Below are positions 14,948 to 21,558 of a DNA stretch of 21,558 bases, piece by piece. The stretch comes from UBA1563 sp041667115 (GTDB lineage Bacteria; Bacteroidota; Ignavibacteria; Ignavibacteriales; Ignavibacteriaceae), in contig JBAYFO010000063.1 in the NCBI GenBank assembly GCA_041667115.1, forward strand, positions 1 to 21,558. Reading direction: 5' to 3'. The translations under genes and the position numbers were made by a program. The notes below the pieces were generated by a model. That model was not told the origin of the DNA. It did not search any database and saw only the letters and a program-made list of their open reading frames with translations. Positions within the stretch are counted from its first letter, which is position 1. Each line of letters begins with the position of its first letter.

Positions 14948-15907
14948 ATGGATAATATTTGTAAAATATGTAGAAATACGGATAATACAGAAGAATATAA
15001 ACTGCAAGAAATGATGTTTGGCACACATCACGAGTTTGATTATTTCAAATGTACTAACTGCGGTTGTCTTCAGATCAAGCAATTTCCCGAAAATATTGAA
15101 AAGTATTATCCTGCCAATTATCTAAGTATGCCGGAATTTCGGAAATCCGGTTTAAAAAAATATTTACTAAAAAAAAGAGAACAATATTTATTCCGACGAA
15201 GAGGGGTAATCGGTAAAATATTAACACAGCTATTCGGATATGATTCTAACTTGTATTGGTTTTCAGAGACTGACTTAAAGAAGGATGATTATATCTTGGA
15301 AGTAGGTTGCGGTCGGGGAGAATTACTTGTAAAGCTAAGCGATGCTGGTTTTAATAATCTACTTGGTATAGATCCGTTTATTGAAAAAGATATTATCTTT
15401 AACAATAAATACAAAATTATTAAAAAGGATTTAGCACAAATTGATGAAAATAACTTTGACTATGTTATGTTTCACCATTCATTCGAGCATCTAAAAAACC
15501 CAGTAGAAACTTTTGAGTTGTTAAAGAAGGTGGTGAGGAAAAAAGGTACTGTTTTGATTCGGATCCCATTAATTGATAGTTATGCATGGGAATTTTATAA
15601 AACTAATTGGGTACAACTTGATCCACCGCGGCATTATTTTCTTCATACCGTAAAGAGCATAAAATTTTTAGCTGATAAATTTGGTTTTAAAATCGATAAA
15701 ATAGTTTATGATTCTATTGGTATGCAATTTTGGGGAAGTGAGCAATATAAAAAACAAATAGCTCTTATGGACCCAAAGTCTCACCTCATAAACCCTGCGG
15801 GTTCAATATTTACTGATAAAGAGATTAGCAATTTCAATAAACGTGCAAAAGAATTAAATAAAAGCAAAAAAGGAGATGCCGCCTGTTTTTACTTAACGAA
15901 CACGTAG
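14948..15907 (+). CDS. Zinc-ribbon class I SAM-dependent methyltransferase (copy 2)
   Basis: The 319-aa protein is a paralogue of the one at 8263-9219, with the same layout. An N-terminal zinc cluster (C5, C8, C35, C38, C40) precedes motif I ILEVGCGRGELL (116-127), then LGIDPFIEKDI, HHSFEHLKNP, IRIPLIDSYAWEFY, PPRHYF and GSEQYKKQI. Its position between the flippase and a glycosyltransferase points to methylation of a sugar in the polysaccharide repeat unit or of its nucleotide-sugar precursor. Which atom is methylated cannot be read from the sequence. An AGGA at about 14937-14940 forms a good SD for the ATG. It is 69 bases after the flippase. Confidence 0.86.
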   Translation: MDNICKICRNTDNTEEYKLQEMMFGTHHEFDYFKCTNCGCLQIKQFPENIEKYYPANYLSMPEFRKSGLKKYLLKKREQYLFRRRGVIGKILTQLFGYDSNLYWFSETDLKKDDYILEVGCGRGELLVKLSDAGFNNLLGIDPFIEKDIIFNNKYKIIKKDLAQIDENNFDYVMFHHSFEHLKNPVETFELLKKVVRKKGTVLIRIPLIDSYAWEFYKTNWVQLDPPRHYFLHTVKSIKFLADKFGFKIDKIVYDSIGMQFWGSEQYKKQIALMDPKSHLINPAGSIFTDKEISNFNKRAKELNKSKKGDAACFYLTNT

Positions 15908-15965
15908 AGCATCATTATACTATAACTTGATTTAGAACCATTACAAGATAGACCAAACAAATGCA

Positions 15966-16808
15966 ATGTTAAGAACTGCCGGTGCTACAATATTATATAA
16001 CCCAAATGAAGAAGTAATAACTAATATTCTTACTTATCTCGACCAAATAGAATTGTTATATATTGTTGATAATTCAGAAACAATAGGATTAATACCTAAC
16101 AAGTTAAAAGACTATTCCAAAATTAAATTTGTTGATAATTTTGGAAATATAGGAATTGCGGCAGCACTCAACAAAGCGGCAAACCAGGCAATTGAAGATA
16201 ATTACGATATTCTTTTAACAATGGACCAAGACAGTCGAGTTTCGGAAAATTTAGTAGAGGAAATGATAAAACAATTTGAAAGAAATGATAAAATTGGAAT
16301 ACTATCTCCATTCGTAATACACAAGAATAATCCGCTTAGACCACCGACACAAGAATTAGAAAGTATAACAGTTGCGATCACAAGTGGTTGTACAATTAGA
16401 TTATCTATGTATAAAGAAATTGGTGGGTTTGATGAAAAGTTATTTATCGATTATGTTGATATTGACTATTCTTTGAGAATGCTTTCGCGCGGATACAAGA
16501 TTTTTCAGCTTAACAATACTTCCATTTATCACAAATTAGGCGACATAAAAAAAAGAAAATTTCTATTTAAAATATTTTTTCCAACTAACCATCCGCCCGT
16601 GCGAATATATTATAGAACAAGAAATAGATTTTGGGTTTATAAGCGTTATAAGGAATTGTTCCCCGAATTTATTAAACAAGATAAACGGAATTTCTTAAAG
16701 GAATTAGTCAAAATATTATTGTTCGAAAAAGAAAAGTTAAACAAATATTATATGGTTCTTTTAGGGTACAGGCACTGCAGAAAAAACAGATTCGGTAAAT
16801 TTAATTAA
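15966..16808 (+). CDS. GT2-family glycosyltransferase, rhamnosyltransferase-like
   Basis: The 280-aa protein begins with the GT-A strand TAGATILYNPNEEV and IVDNSE. It continues with NFGNIGIAAALNKA (58-71), LLTMDQDSRV with the metal-binding DQD motif (87-89), TSGCTIRLS (139-147), then GGFDEKLFIDYVDIDYSLR (153-171) and YHKLGD. This set of motifs is typical of the RfbF/WbbL group that transfers dTDP-rhamnose or similar deoxysugars in O-antigen synthesis. The C-terminal RIYYRTRNRFWVYKRY is also usual for this group. Donor and acceptor are not proven. It is probably cytoplasmic at the inner-membrane face, acting on the lipid-linked repeat unit. It is 58 bases after the methyltransferase, and no strong SD is seen. 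Confidence 0.88.
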   Translation: MLRTAGATILYNPNEEVITNILTYLDQIELLYIVDNSETIGLIPNKLKDYSKIKFVDNFGNIGIAAALNKAANQAIEDNYDILLTMDQDSRVSENLVEEMIKQFERNDKIGILSPFVIHKNNPLRPPTQELESITVAITSGCTIRLSMYKEIGGFDEKLFIDYVDIDYSLRMLSRGYKIFQLNNTSIYHKLGDIKKRKFLFKIFFPTNHPPVRIYYRTRNRFWVYKRYKELFPEFIKQDKRNFLKELVKILLFEKEKLNKYYMVLLGYRHCRKNRFGKFN

Positions 16809-16852
16809 CTCCTTTCTAAGGAATCACAACTTTTACCACAGACGCACATGAA

Positions 16853-16881
16853 TTGTCAAATCTGTACAAATGTATTAAATT
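16853..16881 (+). promoter_or_regulatory. Possible internal promoter before the Wzz-like gene
   Basis: TTGTCA (16853-16858, five of six) and TAAATT (16876-16881, four of six) are 17 bases apart in the 160-base gap before the Wzz-like gene. The leader would be about 80 nt. The -10 match is weak. Confidence 0.27.
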
Positions 16882-16968
16882 GTTTTAAAATATTTATTTA
16901 TTTTATAGATATTTAGGTACACAAATTATAAATTAATCTTTGAAAGAAATCAGGGCACAACTTTAGCT

Positions 16969-18183
16969 ATGAAGAATCCAACATCCAATCCATCTTTGTC
17001 TGATTACCTTTTTATCTTATTTAAATGGAAAAACTTTATCTTAATTAATTTAATCGTCATAGGAATTATAATTGCTGGAATTAGTCTATTAATTCCTAAT
17101 ACGTATAAAGCAAGTGCAGTTGTAACAATTCCACCTGAATCTTCACTTGGTCTTGGTAGTTTGACCGGATTACTTAGTGGAAAATCAAGTGGAGCATCAT
17201 TCGGCAGCAAATTGTTAGGGGGTTCAAGTGCTTCAGAAGATATGATTATGGGAATTCTTAATAGCCGCTCTGCAATTGTGAACACCATTAATAAATTTCG
17301 TCTGATGGATTATTATGAAATTGAAGATAAGAATTACGATAAAGCTGTAAAAGCTTTTGTTAGTGATATCTCATTTGATCTAACGACAAACAATTTTTTT
17401 GAAATAAATGTCGTAAATAAAAATCCTATAAAATCGGCGGAAATAGCAAATTATTTTGTGTTCTTATTAGATAGTTTGAATACAAAAATTAATTCGGAAG
17501 CTGCCAAGAACAACCGAACTTTTATTGAAAAAAGATATTTAAGAAATATTGACGATCTAAAAAACGCTGAAGATGTCCTTTATAAATTTCAAAAAAAATT
17601 TGGAATTGTTGCTATCCCGGAGCAATTAGAATTATCCTACAAAGCAGCAGCCGAAATTGAATCACAATTATTTCAAAAACAAATTTTGATCGACATAGTA
17701 CTTCAACAATACGGAAAAAATTCCCCACAATATAAAATTGCGTTAAGCGAGTTACAAATTCTTCAAAATAAAGTTAGTGAACTTAAAAATTCTCAAAATA
17801 TTTCCAAGAATTCTAATGTTCTACTCCCTTTTAAACAGTTTCCTGATATTGCAATTAATTACTTGCGGGCATACAGAGATGTAGAAATCCAAAGTAAAAT
17901 TTTAGAAGTTATTCTTCCAATGTATGAACAAGCAAAAGTTGAAGAAGTTAAAAATATTCCCACTGTTATTGTAATAGATAAAGCAACTCCCCCACAACTA
18001 AAATATAGACCTCAAAGATCGATGATAGTGCTTTCATTTTTATTCCTTTGTTTTTTTATCTCCATTCCCTTAGTGTATAGAATGGAATCAATAATTCATA
18101 AACCATTGCTTAAGAATCCGATAGAAGAAAAAGAATTTAGGTACTATAATTTTATCACACAGCTTTATAGAATAAAGATTTAG
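16969..18183 (+). CDS. Wzz-like chain-length determinant (PCP family) without kinase domain
   Basis: The 404-aa inner-membrane protein has the polysaccharide co-polymerase layout. It has a short cytoplasmic N-terminus, TM1 at about 22-42, a conserved strand after it (NTYKASAVVTIPPESS), a large periplasmic domain with long helices (about 160-320, including YLRNIDDLKNAEDVLYKFQKKFG), the proline-rich PPQLKYRPQRS, and TM2 at about 352-370. About 34 cytoplasmic residues follow with no Walker motif, so unlike Wzc it carries no tyrosine kinase. It should set polymer length with the polymerase encoded five bases downstream. A Gly/Ser-rich stretch at about 59-88 (LGLGSLTGLLSGKSSG) is the usual variable loop after TM1. 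Confidence 0.88.
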   Translation: MKNPTSNPSLSDYLFILFKWKNFILINLIVIGIIIAGISLLIPNTYKASAVVTIPPESSLGLGSLTGLLSGKSSGASFGSKLLGGSSASEDMIMGILNSRSAIVNTINKFRLMDYYEIEDKNYDKAVKAFVSDISFDLTTNNFFEINVVNKNPIKSAEIANYFVFLLDSLNTKINSEAAKNNRTFIEKRYLRNIDDLKNAEDVLYKFQKKFGIVAIPEQLELSYKAAAEIESQLFQKQILIDIVLQQYGKNSPQYKIALSELQILQNKVSELKNSQNISKNSNVLLPFKQFPDIAINYLRAYRDVEIQSKILEVILPMYEQAKVEEVKNIPTVIVIDKATPPQLKYRPQRSMIVLSFLFLCFFISIPLVYRMESIIHKPLLKNPIEEKEFRYYNFITQLYRIKI

Positions 18184-18188
18184 TTGAG

Positions 18189-19538
18189 ATGAGTATTTTA
18201 ATTGTTCTTGTATTTTCAATTAGTACTTTAGTGCTAAGCAAATATTTGTTTAAAAAATGGTTCAACCATTTGCTGATATACACTTTAGCTTGGACTGTTT
18301 TTTTGGTCCTTTACGAACTCAAGTTTATTAGGTATATTGAAATTTCAAACGAAGCATTTTACATTTTTTTTATAACTCAAGTTGGTATGATTTCGGGAGC
18401 GTTAACTGTGTATTTTGCCAGAAATGTTTTTAAAGAGAATAAGACTGACATGAATGGCTTAAGGATGCATTCTGTTTTATTCAATGATGATTTTATAATA
18501 CTTAAAGCAGTAATTGTTTTTACCTCACTAGTTGGTTTCTTTAGTGCTTATCAGACTTGGACTCTCTTACTTGAAAAATTTGGCAATATTACAACAATCA
18601 TTCTACGAGCAAATCTTATTTATAGAATGCGAGTTGCTGGTGAGCTAGAACTCGGAATTCCTTATATTTCGATACTTCCATACGCAGGCGTTGTTTTTAG
18701 TGGGATATATACTGCCGCTAAAAACAAAATCACTTTTTATACTTTTCTTCCAATAACGGCAATAATAATTAAAGATTCTGCAACGGCCGGAAGAGGCGGG
18801 GTTTTTGTGGCCATGGTAATGTTAGGTACGAGTTTTTTTTTGTTTCGACACGCTGTATCAAAAAATCCAATTGCTGAAGTGGTTTCAAGTACAAAAAAGT
18901 TAGTATTGGGGAGTGTAATGCTGATCACTATAGTAGTTACTTGTTTAGTATTGGTTCTGGAATTCCGGGGTAGATATGAAGCGTTTAAAGGCAAGACAAA
19001 TGTTTTTAATCAAGTAGAAGGAATTCCTTTGATGAATGCCTCCATGTATTTTTATTTTAGTTCCAACATGGGGGTCTTTAGTAAATATTATGAGCTACAA
19101 GATGAAAATACAATGATTGGTGAAAATACATTTCTTCCTTTTTATAATTTAATCGCAAAATTTGATATTGTTAAAAAGCCCAATTATTATCCCAAAGGGT
19201 ATAATATTCCAAGTTGGTCAAATGCTGCAACTTACTTAAAAGAAATTCATGCAGATTTTGGTGATGTTGGTTTATTCCTTATCCCTTATTTAATGTCTCT
19301 TTTATCTGCGTTTTATTGGTATCGTTTTTATGAAAAAGGGGACATGATCTCGTTTACCTGTTTGGTTTATTTATTTACTATGAATGCCTTCGCTGTTTTT
19401 GACATGCTTACAAGAACTGCATTTTTTATGATGAGCTTTTTATTTATTCTTTTGCTTATACCTGTTACAGAAAAATATTGGAATAGATCTAAACAGAATT
19501 CGCATCAAAATCATTTTCTTGCTAGCGAGGAAATATAA
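18189..19538 (+). CDS. Wzy-like oligosaccharide repeat-unit polymerase
   Basis: The 449-aa protein has about 10-12 hydrophobic segments and a large polar region at about 258-355, the pattern of O-antigen or exopolysaccharide polymerases. Recognisable landmarks are the Arg-containing TAGRGG (199-204) at a membrane boundary, a second Arg cluster EFRGRYEAF, and PSWSNAATYLKEIHADFGDVG (341-361), typical of the oligosaccharide repeat-unit polymerase group. The reaction would join undecaprenyl-PP-linked repeat units in the periplasm. Sequence identity among Wzy proteins is low, so the call leans on topology, these motifs and the neighbouring Wzz and Wzx genes. It starts five bases after the Wzz-like stop. 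Confidence 0.84.
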   Translation: MSILIVLVFSISTLVLSKYLFKKWFNHLLIYTLAWTVFLVLYELKFIRYIEISNEAFYIFFITQVGMISGALTVYFARNVFKENKTDMNGLRMHSVLFNDDFIILKAVIVFTSLVGFFSAYQTWTLLLEKFGNITTIILRANLIYRMRVAGELELGIPYISILPYAGVVFSGIYTAAKNKITFYTFLPITAIIIKDSATAGRGGVFVAMVMLGTSFFLFRHAVSKNPIAEVVSSTKKLVLGSVMLITIVVTCLVLVLEFRGRYEAFKGKTNVFNQVEGIPLMNASMYFYFSSNMGVFSKYYELQDENTMIGENTFLPFYNLIAKFDIVKKPNYYPKGYNIPSWSNAATYLKEIHADFGDVGLFLIPYLMSLLSAFYWYRFYEKGDMISFTCLVYLFTMNAFAVFDMLTRTAFFMMSFLFILLLIPVTEKYWNRSKQNSHQNHFLASEEI

Positions 19539-19594
19539 AGGTAAGCTTTTTATTAATGAATAATTTTATGGAATTTTTTTTCGTAAATTTATAG

Positions 19595-19622
19595 TTGTTT
19601 TGAATATTTCAATTATTATGAT
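19595..19622 (+). promoter_or_regulatory. Possible internal promoter before the CDP-sugar genes
   Basis: TTGTTT (19595-19600) and TATGAT (19617-19622) are 16 bases apart in the 126-base gap after the polymerase gene. The leader to the ATG at 19665 would be about 35 nt and contains AGAGGAAAT as an SD at about 19648-19656. The DNA is AT-rich, so this is tentative. Confidence 0.27.
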
Positions 19623-19664
19623 AAATAGTCCTATTACTGGAACCTTAAGAGGAAATAGTTTAAT

Positions 19665-20456
19665 ATGAATAATTTTAAAACACCCGTTTTCATTTTATGC
19701 GGAGGATTTGGTACTAGGATAAAAGAAGAAACTGAATTCAGACCAAAACCAATGGTTCCAATTGGTGATAAACCTATTTTATGGCATATCATGAATTACT
19801 ACAGTAACTTTGGTTTTAAAAAATTTGTGTTATGTCTTGGGTTTAAGTCAGAAGTAATAAAGTCCTATTTCTTTAATTATTCGCAAATGAATAGTGATTT
19901 CACTGTTGATCTTAAAACAAATGACGTTAAAATACATTCAATTGACCATCATCAAGATTGGGAAGTTACATTAGCTTTTACTGGGGACAGTTCTATGACC
20001 GGAGCAAGAATTGCTATTGCCGCCGATAAATATTTAGGTGATGCCGAAAACTTTGCTGTTACTTATGGTGACGGTTTGACTAATGCAGACTTATCAGAAG
20101 AATATAATTATCATTTATCCCATAAAAAATTTGGAACAGTATTGGGCGTAAATCCACCTTCAAGGTTTGGAGAAATAAAACTTAAAGAAAACGAAGTCGT
20201 CGAATTTGATGAAAAACCTGAGTTTAAAGAAAGTTGGATAAATGGTGGTTTTTTTTTCTTTAATAAGAAATTTTTAAATTATTTATCTAAAAATGAAGAA
20301 TGTGTTTTGGAAAAAGACCCTTTGGTCAAGTTAGCGAAAGACGGGCAACTCAATCTCTATAAACACAAAGGCTTTTGGGGTTGTATGGATACACAAAGAG
20401 ATAGGGAATTATTAACAAATCTTTGGAAATCGGGCAATGCTCCATGGAAAATTTAA
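19665..20456 (+). CDS. rfbF: Glucose-1-phosphate cytidylyltransferase
   Basis: This enzyme makes CDP-glucose from CTP and glucose 1-phosphate, the entry to CDP-linked deoxysugars. The 263-aa protein has the family length (about 257). It shows the nucleotidyltransferase signature LCGGFGTRIKEE (11-22), RPKPMVPIGDKPILWHIM (26-43), LCLGFKSEVIKSYF, the cytidylyltransferase-specific TGDSSMTGARI, VTYGDGLTNADL with the metal-binding Asp, GVNPPSRFGEI, NGGFFFFNKKF, and the C-terminal GFWGCMDTQRDRE followed by GNAPWKI. All are characteristic of RfbF/DdhA rather than RmlA. An AGAGGA lies upstream of the ATG. The next two genes continue the nucleotide-sugar pathway. Confidence 0.94.
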   Translation: MNNFKTPVFILCGGFGTRIKEETEFRPKPMVPIGDKPILWHIMNYYSNFGFKKFVLCLGFKSEVIKSYFFNYSQMNSDFTVDLKTNDVKIHSIDHHQDWEVTLAFTGDSSMTGARIAIAADKYLGDAENFAVTYGDGLTNADLSEEYNYHLSHKKFGTVLGVNPPSRFGEIKLKENEVVEFDEKPEFKESWINGGFFFFNKKFLNYLSKNEECVLEKDPLVKLAKDGQLNLYKHKGFWGCMDTQRDRELLTNLWKSGNAPWKI

Positions 20457-20489
20457 TGTTTTTATAATTAGTAGAATTATGAGGTTGTA

Positions 20490-21494
20490 TTGAAAATACT
20501 TGTGACGGGTCATAAAGGATATATTGGAGCGAATCTTGTTTCTTTGTTAAAAACAAAAAACCATCAAGTAACAGGTTGTGATATTAACTTATTTGAAGGG
20601 TGCGAATGGGAATCAGTGGTTAAACCGGATAGAGAACTTTTTAAGGATATCAGAGAATTGAATGAGAGAGATTTGGACGGATTCGATTGTATTATGCACT
20701 TAGCTGCGATTTCTAATGATCCAATGGGGGATATTAATGAAAATTTGACATATAGCATCAATCAAAATGGATCAATTAATTTAGCAAAAAACGCAAAAGC
20801 AGCAGGTGTGTCTAAATTTTTGTTCGCAAGCAGTTGTTCAATTTATGGCAAAGGCGAGTCTCTTGATCTTGATGAAACTGCTAAATTAAATCCAATATCT
20901 GCTTATGCAACATCAAAAATTGAAGCCGAAAAAGAAATAAGTAAATTTGCTGATGACAATTTTTCTCCTGCTTTTCTGCGTAATTCTACCGCTTATGGAT
21001 ATTCTCCCATGTTAAGGATAGACCTTGTTGTTAATAATCTCTTGGGATGTGCTTATAGTAAAGGAGAAATCAGAATAATGAGTGATGGAACACCTTGGCG
21101 ACCGTTAATACATTGCAAAGACATAGCAAATGCATTTTGTGCTTTTGCGGAAGCACCGAATGATAAAATTCATAATAAAGCAGTAAATATTGGTGCAAAT
21201 TCTGAGAACTATCAAGTAAAAGACATCGCCGATAAAGTTCAAAAATTATTGCCTAACGCAAAAATAGTTTTTACCGGAGAGGTGGGTGCTGATCCAAGAA
21301 ATTACAGAGTTAATTTTGATTTGCTATATAACTTATTCCCGGATTTTAAGCTTGAATATAATTTGAATAAAGGAATGGATGAATTATTCCAAAAATATAT
21401 AGAACACAAATTTTCAACTGAAGATTTTGAGGGTGATAAATTTGTTAGATTGAGAACTTTAAAAAAGAGATTAAATAGAATCAGTAGTTATTAG
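20490..21494 (+). CDS. Extended SDR NAD-dependent epimerase/dehydratase
   Basis: The 334-aa protein has the Rossmann signature GHKGYIG (7-13), an Asp for NAD ribose binding (D31 in TGCDIN), MHLAAISNDP, FASSCSIYG with the catalytic Ser, and the YxxxK pair Y139/K143 in SAYATSK. SDGTPWRPLIHCKDIA and AVNIGANSENY follow. It belongs to the SDR subfamily I recognise beside RfbF-type cytidylyltransferases. It lacks the N-terminal layout of CDP-glucose 4,6-dehydratase (RfbG), so its exact step is uncertain. The start is a TTG at 20490, with GAGG five bases upstream (20481-20484) and no nearer ATG in frame. The stop TAG overlaps the SD of the next gene. Confidence 0.9.
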   Translation: MKILVTGHKGYIGANLVSLLKTKNHQVTGCDINLFEGCEWESVVKPDRELFKDIRELNERDLDGFDCIMHLAAISNDPMGDINENLTYSINQNGSINLAKNAKAAGVSKFLFASSCSIYGKGESLDLDETAKLNPISAYATSKIEAEKEISKFADDNFSPAFLRNSTAYGYSPMLRIDLVVNNLLGCAYSKGEIRIMSDGTPWRPLIHCKDIANAFCAFAEAPNDKIHNKAVNIGANSENYQVKDIADKVQKLLPNAKIVFTGEVGADPRNYRVNFDLLYNLFPDFKLEYNLNKGMDELFQKYIEHKFSTEDFEGDKFVRLRTLKKRLNRISSY

Positions 21495-21502
21495 GATATA
21501 AA

Positions 21503-21558
21503 ATGATTTTTAATAAGACATCACTCGAAGGCTCCTATACTATTGAACTCGAAAAAAG
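21503..21558 (+). CDS. RfbC-like (dTDP-4-dehydrorhamnose 3,5-epimerase family) protein, cut by the window end
   Basis: Only 18 codons are visible, reading MIFNKTSLEGSYTIELEK. The pattern MIF-x-x-T-x-L-x-G-x-x-x-I-E is the usual N-terminus of the cupin-fold 3,5-epimerases that act on 4-keto-6-deoxy nucleotide sugars. AGGA at 21493-21496 is a clean SD six bases from the ATG and overlaps the preceding stop codon, so this is a genuine start and co-translated with the SDR gene. The rest of the gene, including the catalytic His/Asp, lies outside the window. Confidence 0.65.
   Translation, partial: MIFNKTSLEGSYTIELEK

Noticed and set aside
16809..16830. CCTT-TCT-AAGG hairpin after the glycosyltransferase gene
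   Set aside because: Four base pairs with a three-base loop and no U-tract; not a credible terminator.
16830..16860. ACCACAGACGCACATGA stretch resembling intergenic repeat fragments seen in some environmental genomes
   Set aside because: Single copy in this window with no inverted ends or target duplication; cannot be supported as a repeat.
1..21558. CRISPR arrays, tRNA or rRNA genes, insertion sequences, toxin-antitoxin pairs
   Set aside because: Looked for regularly spaced repeats, cloverleaf-like stretches, transposase motifs and small paired toxin genes; none was found by eye.

Overview
The window looks like a chromosomal segment of an AT-rich Gram-negative bacterium of the Bacteroidota/Chlorobiota/Ignavibacteriota group. 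This placement is inferred from lysine- and isoleucine-rich proteins, an outer-membrane polysaccharide export protein, and a small membrane protein resembling the DUF3098 family. No rRNA or marker gene is present to settle it. Starts use a mix of Shine-Dalgarno and SD-poor contexts, with several TTG and GTG start codons.

Region 1 (1-9219) is mostly housekeeping. It begins with the 3' two-thirds of a penicillin-acylase-family amidase (+), which converges on mnmA (tRNA 2-thiouridylase, -). A 257-base gap with a good sigma-70-like promoter follows. A tightly packed plus-strand run then reads metF, a Gfo/Idh/MocA oxidoreductase, a class II aldolase, ddl (D-Ala-D-Ala ligase), an FtsB/DivIC-like septum protein, rarA and a SAM methyltransferase. 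The first three genes and the ddl-ftsB pair touch or overlap.

Region 2 (9220-11289) is on the minus strand. Reading in the direction of transcription, it has an 82-aa helix-rich, possibly DNA-binding protein, then a compact RNA element of about 85 nt, then a three-gene operon. The RNA element has a consensus promoter (TTGACA-N17-TATATT), two perfect hairpins with CCCC-containing loops, and a U-tract terminator. The operon encodes a two-TM membrane protein, an EutN/CcmL-type microcompartment vertex protein and DprA. No other shell gene is visible. The operon has almost no room for a promoter after the terminator, so the RNA may be a stand-alone small RNA, a transcription attenuator in the operon leader, or both.

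Region 3 (11650-21558) is a Wzx/Wzy-type surface polysaccharide locus on the plus strand and is visibly more AT-rich. It contains an SLBB export protein, a Wzx-like flippase, a zinc-ribbon SAM methyltransferase (paralogue of the one beside rarA), a rhamnosyltransferase-like GT2, a Wzz-like chain-length protein without a kinase domain, a Wzy-like polymerase, glucose-1-phosphate cytidylyltransferase (RfbF), an extended SDR epimerase, and the first codons of an RfbC-like 3,5-epimerase cut by the window end. Together they would make a CDP-activated sugar, assemble and methylate a repeat unit, flip it, polymerise it and export it. The initiating phosphoglycosyltransferase is not in the window.

The observations most worth checking are the double-hairpin RNA with its possible antiterminator pairing, and the orphan microcompartment vertex gene co-transcribed with dprA.
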